Below, one piece after another: positions 1 through 7,142 of a stretch of 64,000 bases of DNA. Each line of letters opens with the position of its first letter. Within the stretch, counting starts at the first letter, position 1. The notes under the pieces are model-generated. The model did no database searches. It was not told the origin of the DNA and saw only the letters and a program-made list of their open reading frames with translations. Position numbers and translations under genes: made by a program. Source of the stretch: Rathayibacter sp. SW19 (lineage in GTDB: Bacteria; Actinomycetota; Actinomycetes; Actinomycetales; Microbacteriaceae); the NCBI RefSeq assembly GCF_030866825.1, contig NZ_CP133020.1, positions 1,054,001 to 1,118,000 on the forward strand. Reading direction: 5' to 3'.

Positions 1-1094
1 ACGGCGTCGGCGGCGTAGCCGGGCGCGAGCCTGCCGAGGTCCGCCGAGCGACCGATCGCGTGTGCGGGCGCGCGGGTCAACGCATCCACCGCCGTTTCGA
101 TGTTCACTCCGGCGGTGCGCACGGCCAGCTGAAGCGCCGTGTCTTGTGTCAGCGTCGATCCGGCGATGGAGGTGCCGTGAGTGAGCCGAGCGACGCCTTC
201 AGCAACCGTCACGCTCAGGCCGCCGAGCAGGTATTCGCCGTCGGATGCGCCCGCTGCCGCCATCGCATCGGTGACCAGGGCGACGCGGTCGGGCGCTGCG
301 GCGAACACGAGACGCACCACCTGCGGGTGCACATGCACACCGTCGTTGATGACCTCGAGGGTGACGCCACCCGCGGCCGTCGCGGCAACGACAGGGCCCG
401 GAGCGCGGTGGTGGATGCCCTCCATCGCGTTGAACGCGTGGGTGAGTATGCTCGCCCCCGCGTCGAATGCGGCGCGCGCTGTCTCGTAGTCTGCCGCGGT
501 GTGACCGACCGCGACGGCGACGCCTGACGCCGCGAACTGCTCGATTGCCGCCATGCCGCCGGCGCGTTCCGGTGCGATCGTCACCTGGCAGAGTCGGCCG
601 CCGGCAGCTTCCAGTAGCAGCTCGACCGCGGCGGGAGTCGGCAAGCGCAGCAGCGTTGCATCGTGGGCACCCTTGTGTCCGGCATCCAGGAACGGGCCTT
701 CCAAGTGCGCGCCCAGGATGAGCGGGTCTGCGACGGTGGCGACGACGATGCCGGCGAGTTGCTGCTGCAGGTCACTCAGTTCCGCTGTGACGAGTGAGAG
801 CACCGTTCTGGTCGTTCCGTGGGCGCGGTGCACGCGCAGCGCAGTGCTGATGGCTTCAGGACCGCCGTCGAATGACGCCCCGCCGCCACCGTGACAATGA
901 ATGTCGACGAAGCCGGGGGTCAGCCATCGGCCGGCCGCGTTCACACGGGCTGTCGCGGCATCCGCTATCGACTCGGGGTAGTCGCCGTCGCCGACGGCCG
1001 CAATCGTGTCACCGTCGAAGAGCACCCAGCCGCGCTCGCGGACCCGACCGTCTGTGACGAGCCGGGCCGAGTGGATGAGTGTGCGGTGGTTCAT
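1..1094 (-). CDS. nagA: N-acetylglucosamine/N-acetylgalactosamine-6-phosphate deacetylase, 3' end outside window
   Basis: Hydrolyses the N-acetyl group of an amino-sugar 6-phosphate in the cytoplasm. About 364 residues are visible and the C-terminus lies beyond base 1. Amidohydrolase metal and active-site residues are in place: HCH at 66-68, LEGPF with Glu132, VGHTA with His198, THAFNAM with His219 and the catalytic-type Asp276 in VTDAMAA, spaced almost as in E. coli NagA. The ATG at 1094 overlaps the stop of the DeoR gene by 4 bp, so it is the last visible gene of the operon. Sequence alone does not separate NagA from AgaA, but the tagatose-type genes upstream favour GalNAc-6-phosphate as a substrate (inference). 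Confidence 0.92.
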   Translation of the reverse strand, partial: MNHRTLIHSARLVTDGRVRERGWVLFDGDTIAAVGDGDYPESIADAATARVNAAGRWLTPGFVDIHCHGGGGASFDGGPEAISTALRVHRAHGTTRTVLSLVTAELSDLQQQLAGIVVATVADPLILGAHLEGPFLDAGHKGAHDATLLRLPTPAAVELLLEAAGGRLCQVTIAPERAGGMAAIEQFAASGVAVAVGHTAADYETARAAFDAGASILTHAFNAMEGIHHRAPGPVVAATAAGGVTLEVINDGVHVHPQVVRLVFAAAPDRVALVTDAMAAAGASDGEYLLGGLSVTVAEGVARLTHGTSIAGSTLTQDTALQLAVRTAGVNIETAVDALTRAPAHAIGRSADLGRLAPGYAADA

Positions 1095-1879
1095 GCGACG
1101 ATGACCTCGAATCCGTGTTCGGTGAGAGCCGCGTGCTGGTCGTCGGTGATGCCGTCATCGGTGATCAGCGTGCCGAACACCTCGAGCCCGCCGGTGAGGG
1201 TAGCAAACGCGGTGCGGCCGATCTTGCTCGAGTCCGCGGCAACGACGGCGCGGGCGGCGCGCTTGCCCATCAGAGAGTTCACGCGTGCTTCCCGCTCGTC
1301 GTGAACGCTGCAGCCGAGCACAGGGTCGATGCCGTTCACGCCGACGAATGCGATGTCAAGTGTGATCTGTTCGAGCACCGATTCGCTGTACGGCCCGACC
1401 AGTTCGTAGGAGTGGCCGTGCACAACGCCGCCGGTGACCACCGTTTTGATCTGCGGGCGCATGAGCAGTTGCGCGGCGATGTTGATCGCATTGGTCACGA
1501 CGGTCAGGTTCGGCCCGGCGGATGCTTCCATCAGGTCTGCTCTGACGGCGAGGGTGCTTGCGATCGCGGTACTCGTCGTGCCGCCGCAGAGGCCGATGAC
1601 GTCACCGCGGTGCACGAGCGCGCTCGCCGCCCGCGCGATCTGTAGTTTCTGCGGCTCGTGCTGCTCGCGCTTGTAGCGCAGCGGCAGGTCGTAGGCCACA
1701 GACTGCCCAGTCGCGCCGCCGTGCGTGCGGGTGAGCAGTTTGCGGCTCGCGAGCGAATCCAGATCCCGTCGGGCGGTCGCAGCGGACACCCCGAGTTTCT
1801 CGACGATGTCGTCGACGTCGAGCTGGCCGGTCTCGGCAAGCAGGTCGAGCACCGCAGCCAGCCGTTGGTCGCGGTTCAT
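1091..1879 (-). CDS. DeoR-family transcriptional repressor, AgaR-like
   Basis: 262 residues. The N-terminal 60 residues form a DeoR winged helix (RLAAVLDLL, then SAATARRDLDSL as the recognition helix, then the THGG wing turn). The rest is a DeoRC sugar-phosphate sensor domain ending with VVAADSSKIGRTAF. The gene lies inside the amino-sugar operon, overlapping the aldolase upstream and the deacetylase downstream by 4 bp each, so it is co-transcribed with its likely targets. By analogy with AgaR it should repress until a phosphorylated amino sugar or tagatose phosphate appears; the effector is inference. Confidence 0.88.
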   Translation of the reverse strand: MNRDQRLAAVLDLLAETGQLDVDDIVEKLGVSAATARRDLDSLASRKLLTRTHGGATGQSVAYDLPLRYKREQHEPQKLQIARAASALVHRGDVIGLCGGTTSTAIASTLAVRADLMEASAGPNLTVVTNAINIAAQLLMRPQIKTVVTGGVVHGHSYELVGPYSESVLEQITLDIAFVGVNGIDPVLGCSVHDEREARVNSLMGKRAARAVVAADSSKIGRTAFATLTGGLEVFGTLITDDGITDDQHAALTEHGFEVIVA

Positions 1880-2796
1880 GGATGCAGCCGACCGCCTGGC
1901 ACGCCGCCGGCAGCGTCGCCGCCACGCGCGCTCGCGTTTGCGGTTGCGTTTGCTCGTGTGCTGGCGCTCGCGAACAGGGCGATCAGGCGCTGCGCCTCCG
2001 CGCTCAAGGCGTCGCGTGCCGGTGCGATGTATTTGCGTGAATCCACCAGCTGCGAGTCGGCGTCGAGGGCGGCCCGCACGGCCGCGGTGAAGAATCCATT
2101 CAGGTGCGTCGACACGTTGATCTTCGTCATGCCGGCTACGATCGCTGCGATCAGCTGATCGTCCGCCACGCCGGAGGACCCGTGCAGCACGAGCGGAACG
2201 TGCACCGCAGCGTGCAACCGTGCGATCAACTCGAGGTCGAGAGTCGCGACCCGTTCCTTCATCGCATGCGAAGAACCGACAGCGACGGCCAGCGAGTCCA
2301 CTCCAGTGTCGGCCACGAACCGGTGCGCCTCGTCGGGGTCGGTACGAACTCCGGGTGCATGCGCGCCGTCTTTGCCGCCGATTTCGCCGAGCTCGGCTTC
2401 GACAGACGCATCGCGCGCGTGGGCGTACTCGACAATGCGCACCGTGGCATCCACGTTCTGCTCATAATCGAGTTTCGCGCCGTCGAACATGACGGAACCG
2501 AAACCCAGGTCGACGGCGAGCATCGCGAGGTTCTCATCCTCGGCATGGTCGAGGTGCACGGCCACCGGGGCGTTCGATGCCCTGGCCAGTGCCAAGGTCG
2601 CTTGGCCGATCGGTTCGAGTGCACCGTGGTAGCGCACACAGTTCTCGGAGATCTGCAGGATCACCGGATGCCCCGCCCGCTCGGCGGCCGACACCAGAGC
2701 CTCCGCGGTTTCCAGGTGGATGACGTTGAACGCCCCGATGCCGCTCTGGGCTGCTGCGGCGCTGTGGACGATTTGGTGGGTGGGAACCAGTGGCAT
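1876..2796 (-). CDS. Class II tagatose/fructose-1,6-bisphosphate aldolase
   Basis: 306 residues. Cleaves a ketose 1,6-bisphosphate into glyceraldehyde 3-phosphate and dihydroxyacetone phosphate using zinc. Seen: GAFNV near 21-25, HLDHAED at 81-87 with catalytic-type Asp83 and zinc-type His84, EAELGEIGG around 133-141, His177 in VGSSHA and His205 in VLHGSSG, then KINVST. It sits 9 bp downstream of the PfkB kinase and overlaps the DeoR gene, so a GatY/KbaY/AgaY-like role on tagatose-1,6-bisphosphate is favoured over a glycolytic one. The last 30 residues are a low-complexity Ala/Asn/Gly tail with ANATANASA, unlike the usual C-terminus. Confidence 0.88.
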   Translation of the reverse strand: MPLVPTHQIVHSAAAAQSGIGAFNVIHLETAEALVSAAERAGHPVILQISENCVRYHGALEPIGQATLALARASNAPVAVHLDHAEDENLAMLAVDLGFGSVMFDGAKLDYEQNVDATVRIVEYAHARDASVEAELGEIGGKDGAHAPGVRTDPDEAHRFVADTGVDSLAVAVGSSHAMKERVATLDLELIARLHAAVHVPLVLHGSSGVADDQLIAAIVAGMTKINVSTHLNGFFTAAVRAALDADSQLVDSRKYIAPARDALSAEAQRLIALFASASTRANATANASARGGDAAGGVPGGRLHP

Positions 2797-2805
2797 TGCT
2801 CTCCT

Positions 2806-3846
2806 TCAGGCGGTCCAGGGTTCGAGAATGAGCAGTCGCTCGAGTTCACGATAATTTTCGGCGATCGCCCCAGCAACCGGCATGAGCACCGCCGCAGCCG
2901 ACCATGCGGTCGCGCGTCTCAAGATCGTCACAGGATCGAGGGCACCCTCGGCGAGACTGATCGCGACCGCGGCGACAGCAGCGTCGCCGGCGCCCGTTGG
3001 ATTGCCGTCAAGAGCGCGCGGCAGGCGGGCGTGGAGCGGGTGGGCGACATCGTGAGCGTCGATGATGAGCATGCCGTCTTCGCCGAGCGACACCAGCACC
3101 AGTCTGGCGCCCGCATCCAGCAGGATGCGTGCTCCGACTGCTGGATCCGACTCGCCGGTCGTTTCGAGTAATTCGGCTCGGTTCGGCTTCACGACATCGG
3201 CGCCCGCGCGTGCTGCCTTCAGCAGGGCGGGTCCGACCGCGTCGATCACGACCGGCAGGCCACGCGCGGCAGCAGCCGTCACCAGATCGGCATAGAACGC
3301 GTCGGGAACACCGGGCGGAAGACTCCCGGAGCCGACGACGCAGCCTGGAACCGCGCCGGTCGCGCCCGCGCCGGCCTGGCCTGCGCCGGTCGGGCCTGCG
3401 GCGGTCTGGCCTGCGTCGATCTGGCCTGCGCCAATCTGGCCTGCGCCGCTCCGGTTTGGGGCCCCGAGCTGTTCCGTCGCCGCAGCGAGAAGGGCACGCC
3501 ACTCCGCACCGGTCAGCGCGGCGCCGCGCTCGTTCATGATCGTCGTCGAACGATGTGCCGCCTCCACGACGGCGACGCTCCTCCGTGTCGCAGCGGCAAC
3601 GGGGACCAGTCGATACGGCAGCGCGGATGCGATCAGGTCGGCTTCGAGTTCGTGCCCGGTCTCGCCACCCGCGGTCGTCAATGCCAACGTGTCGCCACCG
3701 ACCTGGCGTGCGACGCGGGCGACGTTCAACCCTTTGCCCCCGGCCCGAGCGATGCCGGTATCGACCCGCAGGCTCTCACCCCGCTCGAACGACTCGACGT
3801 AATAGGTCATGTCGATGGCTGGGTTTGGAGTCACGGTGAGGATCAT
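2806..3846 (-). CDS. PfkB-family tagatose-6-phosphate / 1-phosphofructokinase
   Basis: 346 residues. An ATP-dependent ribokinase-fold kinase of the LacC/FruK branch: start MILTVTPNPAID, GGKGLNVAR near 36-44, and the catalytic NPTGAGDAA motif near 282. The chosen ATG at 3846 overlaps the stop of the ROK gene by 4 bp; a longer open frame upstream only runs through that gene. In this operon it should convert tagatose 6-phosphate to the 1,6-bisphosphate used by the next gene. Residues about 131-166 are a five-residue tandem repeat of GAGQI type that is not part of the fold, described separately. Confidence 0.88.
   Translation of the reverse strand: MILTVTPNPAIDMTYYVESFERGESLRVDTGIARAGGKGLNVARVARQVGGDTLALTTAGGETGHELEADLIASALPYRLVPVAAATRRSVAVVEAAHRSTTIMNERGAALTGAEWRALLAAATEQLGAPNRSGAGQIGAGQIDAGQTAAGPTGAGQAGAGATGAVPGCVVGSGSLPPGVPDAFYADLVTAAAARGLPVVIDAVGPALLKAARAGADVVKPNRAELLETTGESDPAVGARILLDAGARLVLVSLGEDGMLIIDAHDVAHPLHARLPRALDGNPTGAGDAAVAAVAISLAEGALDPVTILRRATAWSAAAVLMPVAGAIAENYRELERLLILEPWTA
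3349..3456 (-). repeat. In-frame 15-nt tandem repeat inside the PfkB gene
   Basis: About seven degenerate 15-nt units, the plus-strand unit resembling atctggcctgcgcca, encode GAGQI, GAGQI, DAGQT, AAGPT, GAGQA and GAGAT in succession. The insertion precedes the conserved VGSGSLPPG segment, so it probably forms a disordered surface loop. Confidence 0.8.
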
Positions 3847-4952
3847 GGCACTAACGCCTTCGTCGGCGCAGAATCCGGTGCGGGTGCGGTCGTCATGAGG
3901 TCCCTGGCCTTGAGTGCCGCACCGATCAGGCCGGCGTTCTGACCGATCGATGCCGGGATGAGCAGGGGCCGCCGGTGGAACGTGAGGATGGCATCCAGCC
4001 GTTCGCGCAGCGGAACGAACAGGGTGTCGCCGGCCGCGGCCAGCCCGCCGCCGATCACAATTGCCTCGGGGGCAAGCAGTGCGACGGTGTGTGAGAGTCC
4101 GAGCGCGAGGGCGTCGAGGGCGCTGCTCCAGATCGCCTGCGCGTCGGCGTCCCCGGCTGCCGCACGGTCGAGCACCTCGCGGGCGCCGGGCAGATTGCGG
4201 CCGGTCAACGCATTGTAGCGCCGGGCGATCGCACCGGCGGAGGCGACCGCTTCGAGGCAGCCGGTGCCGCCGCACGCGCACACCGGGCCGTCGGCGATCT
4301 TGGAGTGGCCGATTTCGCCTGCCATTCCGTGCCCGGAGTAGAGCCGGCCCTGCACGAAGAGGGCGCTCGCGATGCCGGTGCCGATCACCATCACGACCAC
4401 ATCGCTGAACCCGGCTGCTGCGCCCAGTCGGTATTCGGCTTCGCCGGCTCCGCGCACATCATGGCTGAATGAGACGGGGATCCCGAGAATCTCGCTGAGC
4501 CGGTCGCGAAAGGGCATGTCGCGCCATCCGAGATTCTCGGCGAATACGCCGACCCCGGCATCGTCGTCGACCTCGCCCGGCACCAGCAAGCCTGCCGCGA
4601 CGGGGGTGAGCTGCGGATGCCGCGTGGCGAACTCGCGCGCGAGGCGTCCCGCCTCCGCAACCACGTTTTCCGCCGTGTTCGCTCCGTCAAGGGGAGTGCG
4701 AACACGGACGACCTCGACCAGCTCGCCCGCTTCATTGATCAGCGCCGCCTTCATATCGGTGCCGCCCACGTCGAAGGCGAGCACCGCGTCGCCGGCACCC
4801 AGGATGGATCGGTCAGCGCTCAGCGGGGCGCGGTCGCCGGCTGCGCTGCGCGAGGCTGTGCCGTCCGGATGTGCGCTGCCCGGGGCTGTGCCGTCCGGAT
4901 TTGCGCTGCCCGGATTTGCACCGCCCGGTCGAGTGCGGTCCGTCTCATTCAC
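3843..4952 (-). CDS. ROK-family sugar kinase (GalNAc/GlcNAc kinase candidate)
   Basis: 369 residues from a GTG at 4952, chosen because the SIS gene upstream stops at 4963 and this frame begins 10 bp later; longer starts lie within that gene. ROK features: ATP loop DVGGTDMK near 61-68, catalytic-region HDVRGAG, EIGHSKI, and the zinc motif CACGGTGCLE. The first 50 residues are an atypical tail with alternating GSANP/DGTAP/GSAHP/DGTAS five-residue units (roughly 4860-4925). In a GalNAc operon it would phosphorylate the free sugar at C6. No sugar transporter is next to it. Confidence 0.82.
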   Translation of the reverse strand: MNETDRTRPGGANPGSANPDGTAPGSAHPDGTASRSAAGDRAPLSADRSILGAGDAVLAFDVGGTDMKAALINEAGELVEVVRVRTPLDGANTAENVVAEAGRLAREFATRHPQLTPVAAGLLVPGEVDDDAGVGVFAENLGWRDMPFRDRLSEILGIPVSFSHDVRGAGEAEYRLGAAAGFSDVVVMVIGTGIASALFVQGRLYSGHGMAGEIGHSKIADGPVCACGGTGCLEAVASAGAIARRYNALTGRNLPGAREVLDRAAAGDADAQAIWSSALDALALGLSHTVALLAPEAIVIGGGLAAAGDTLFVPLRERLDAILTFHRRPLLIPASIGQNAGLIGAALKARDLMTTAPAPDSAPTKALVP

Positions 4953-4962
4953 CGTGGTGCAC

Positions 4963-5871
4963 TCAGCTGAGGACGACGGAGCGCGACAGGTTCCGCGGCT
5001 GGTCGGGGTTGAGTCCGGCCCGGCGGGCACGCTCGAGCGCGACGCGCTGTGCACGGATCAGGTCTGCCATGCCGTCGAGGGCGCTGTCTTCAAAGTGCGC
5101 TCCGGTTGCCGCGACATCGCCCGCGAGTCCGCGCGGTGCCTGGCCGAACATCCAGGTGACTCGGCCAGGGGAAGCGATGGCCATCGGGCCGTGCCGGTAT
5201 TCCTTTGCGGGGTACGACTCCGTCCAGGACTGCGAAGCCTCGCGCATCTTCAGTGCGGCCTCGTGAGCGAGTCCGATCGTCCAGCCGGTGCCGAGGTAGG
5301 TGAACTGGTCGGCCGTGATCAGGGCCTCGCTCAATTCGGCGTCGACGGCATTCTGCGCGTCGGCAATGGCGGCATCCAGGTTTTCGCCGAGCGATGCGCG
5401 CAGGAACGCGAGTGCCGTTGTGGCGAAACGGGTTTGCACGACGGACTGTTCGTCGGCGAACGGCAGCTTCACCACATCGTCGGCCAGCTCGACCAGCGGC
5501 GTCTCGGGGTCGCCGACGATGCCGACAGTGCGGATGCGTCCGCGCACCGCTTCGAGCAACTCCAGCACCTCCGTTGTCGTTCCAGATCGGGTGATGGCAA
5601 CAATCGCGTCGTAGTCGCGATCGATGAACGCTTCGGATGCCGCGTAGGCATCCGTCACGCCGTGACCGCCGCGTTCGCGGAGCGCCGCATACGACTGGGC
5701 CATGAACCAGGAGGTACCGCAGCCGACGACGGCAACCCGCGCACCGGAAGCGGGCAGCACGGCTCGCTCATCCACCAGCGCCGCCGCGCGCGCCCAGGTT
5801 TGCGGCTGGGAGGCAAGTTCTTCTGCCATGTGCACACCCGCGGGGGTGCTGCTGTGCTCGGTCGTTGTCAT
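4963..5871 (-). CDS. agaS: SIS-domain amino-sugar-6-phosphate deaminase/isomerase, AgaS-like
   Basis: 302 residues. Two SIS lobes: VVGCGTSWFMAQ around 49-60, ITRSGTTTE in the first lobe, LGTGWTIGLAHEAALK opening the second, and the ESYPAKEYRHGP segment typical of GlmS/AgaS isomerase domains. There is no glutaminase domain, so it is catabolic. Expected reaction: galactosamine 6-phosphate to tagatose 6-phosphate plus ammonia. The start at 5871 (MTTTEHSS) is preferred over an upstream ATG because AAAGGATT lies about 8 bases before it. It is the first gene of the minus-strand operon that runs to the window edge. Confidence 0.82.
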   Translation of the reverse strand: MTTTEHSSTPAGVHMAEELASQPQTWARAAALVDERAVLPASGARVAVVGCGTSWFMAQSYAALRERGGHGVTDAYAASEAFIDRDYDAIVAITRSGTTTEVLELLEAVRGRIRTVGIVGDPETPLVELADDVVKLPFADEQSVVQTRFATTALAFLRASLGENLDAAIADAQNAVDAELSEALITADQFTYLGTGWTIGLAHEAALKMREASQSWTESYPAKEYRHGPMAIASPGRVTWMFGQAPRGLAGDVAATGAHFEDSALDGMADLIRAQRVALERARRAGLNPDQPRNLSRSVVLS

Positions 5872-6146
5872 ATCGCGAATCCTTTGCTTATTCGTCCGCA
5901 GCGCGGTTAGTTCCGTTGCGCGGTTTGTCCCGTGCACCGTTTGTCCGGTGCGCGGTTACCGTTTTCTTGCAAGTAAGTGATTGGAAGGTAATCGATTCGA
6001 TCATCAACGATCATATCGGTCCACGGCTCCGATGTCGATCCGTAGTGGGTCGATCCCACCGCGGCCGCTGCGCCTGTTGGTGCGGCATGCGCCACTTCAA
6101 CTGGCGCATGGCGCATTGCGTGGCGCACTGGCCGGACGACGCACGT
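5872..6146 (-). promoter_or_regulatory. Intergenic promoter region of the GalNAc operon
   Basis: This 275-bp gene-free stretch lies upstream of the agaS-like gene. It holds a direct repeat CGATCAT at 5998-6004 and 6008-6014 (10-bp period, same helical face), preceded by CGATT at 5993. This is a plausible DeoR-type operator, but I cannot identify the -35/-10 boxes with confidence. A palindrome at 6087-6109 is listed separately. Confidence 0.4.
6087..6109. repeat. Perfect 8-bp inverted repeat (ATGCGCCA / TGGCGCAT)
   Basis: ATGCGCCA, a 7-nt loop (cttcaac), TGGCGCAT. A further GCGCATTGCGTGGCGCAC follows. The core GCGCCAC...TGGCGC recurs at 22994-23016. It lies just after the 3' end of the minus-strand oxidoreductase gene and could act as its terminator, although no T-tract is present. 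Confidence 0.55.
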
Positions 6147-7139
6147 TCAGGCAGTCTCGACATCGACGGGGCGGCCCTCCGCCAGTGACCGCCTGGCGGC
6201 CAGCGAGACTGCGAGCGCGAGAATCGCGCCGTTTGTCGGGGCGATTCCCGAATCGGTGTGGCTTGTGACGCAATCGAGAAAGTGCAGTGCCTGTCGAGCG
6301 TAGGGATTGGTCGCATCCGCCGGTCGGAACGCGACGCCGGCCGCGGTGACGAGCCGGATGAATTCAGCTGTCGGCGTTGATGCGGTCACGTCCGGTGCGC
6401 CGCTGAACTGATGAGTCGCGCTGCCCCGTGTTCCGAGCAGGCCCAGCGCTGAACTGAACGGGACATTCGGGTCCATGCCCATGAACGTCTGCACCTGACC
6501 GATGCCCCCGTCGGTGTACTCGACGCCGATCTCGATCGGGCCGGTCGGGCTCGCGCGGAGGGCCCAGACACGGCGCGGTACGCCGAGGAACAGGTTCACC
6601 TGGTCGAAGTCGTGGATCGCGAAGTCGACGAGAAGCCCTCCGGACTGCGACTCGTCGTGCCACCACGGAGAGGGCGCAGGCGGGCCGCTGATTCGTTCCG
6701 CACGCACGGACAGCACCCGCCCGAATTCCCCGGCCTGCGCAGCCAGCCGGAGAGCCTCGTAGCCGCCGAAGAATCGCACGACGTGGGCGACCATGAGAAT
6801 TCCCTCGCTGTGTGCGGCGGCGTCTTGAATGGCCGCGGCGTCGCGCAGATTGAGTGCGATCGGCTTCTCCAACAGCACGTTTTTGCCGCACGCGAGGGCG
6901 CGGATGGCGATGTCGGCATGGGTCGGCGTCGGCGTGCACACGGACACGATGTCGATGGTGGGGTCCCGGATCACCAGGTCGAGATCAGCGACGAACTCCG
7001 CACGCGGTGCGTCGTCGATCGGCCGAGCGGTGCCGGGGGCGCACACATAGCGGATCCGATCCGCAAGGCCGACTTCGCTCCAGGCCCTGGCATGCGCACG
7101 TGCCATAGTCCCTTGTCCAATAATCGCAATGGTCGGCAC
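6147..7139 (-). CDS. Gfo/Idh/MocA-family oxidoreductase
   Basis: 330 residues from a GTG start. N-terminal NAD(P)-binding Rossmann fold IIGQGTMARAHARAW, the EKPIAL motif near residue 93 carrying the conserved Lys, and a C-terminal beta-sheet substrate domain. Family members oxidise or reduce sugars and inositols; the substrate cannot be named. It starts 3 bp after the DUF5107 gene ends and shares its orientation, so the two are co-transcribed with the BadF kinase. A pathway starting with oxidation of a sugar or glycoside is possible (inference). Confidence 0.85.
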   Translation of the reverse strand: MPTIAIIGQGTMARAHARAWSEVGLADRIRYVCAPGTARPIDDAPRAEFVADLDLVIRDPTIDIVSVCTPTPTHADIAIRALACGKNVLLEKPIALNLRDAAAIQDAAAHSEGILMVAHVVRFFGGYEALRLAAQAGEFGRVLSVRAERISGPPAPSPWWHDESQSGGLLVDFAIHDFDQVNLFLGVPRRVWALRASPTGPIEIGVEYTDGGIGQVQTFMGMDPNVPFSSALGLLGTRGSATHQFSGAPDVTASTPTAEFIRLVTAAGVAFRPADATNPYARQALHFLDCVTSHTDSGIAPTNGAILALAVSLAARRSLAEGRPVDVETA

Positions 7140-7142
7140 AGG

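Noticed and set aside
4372..5910. 512-codon plus-strand open frame
   Set aside because: Antisense to the ROK and AgaS-like genes with strong motifs; composition typical of a shadow frame.
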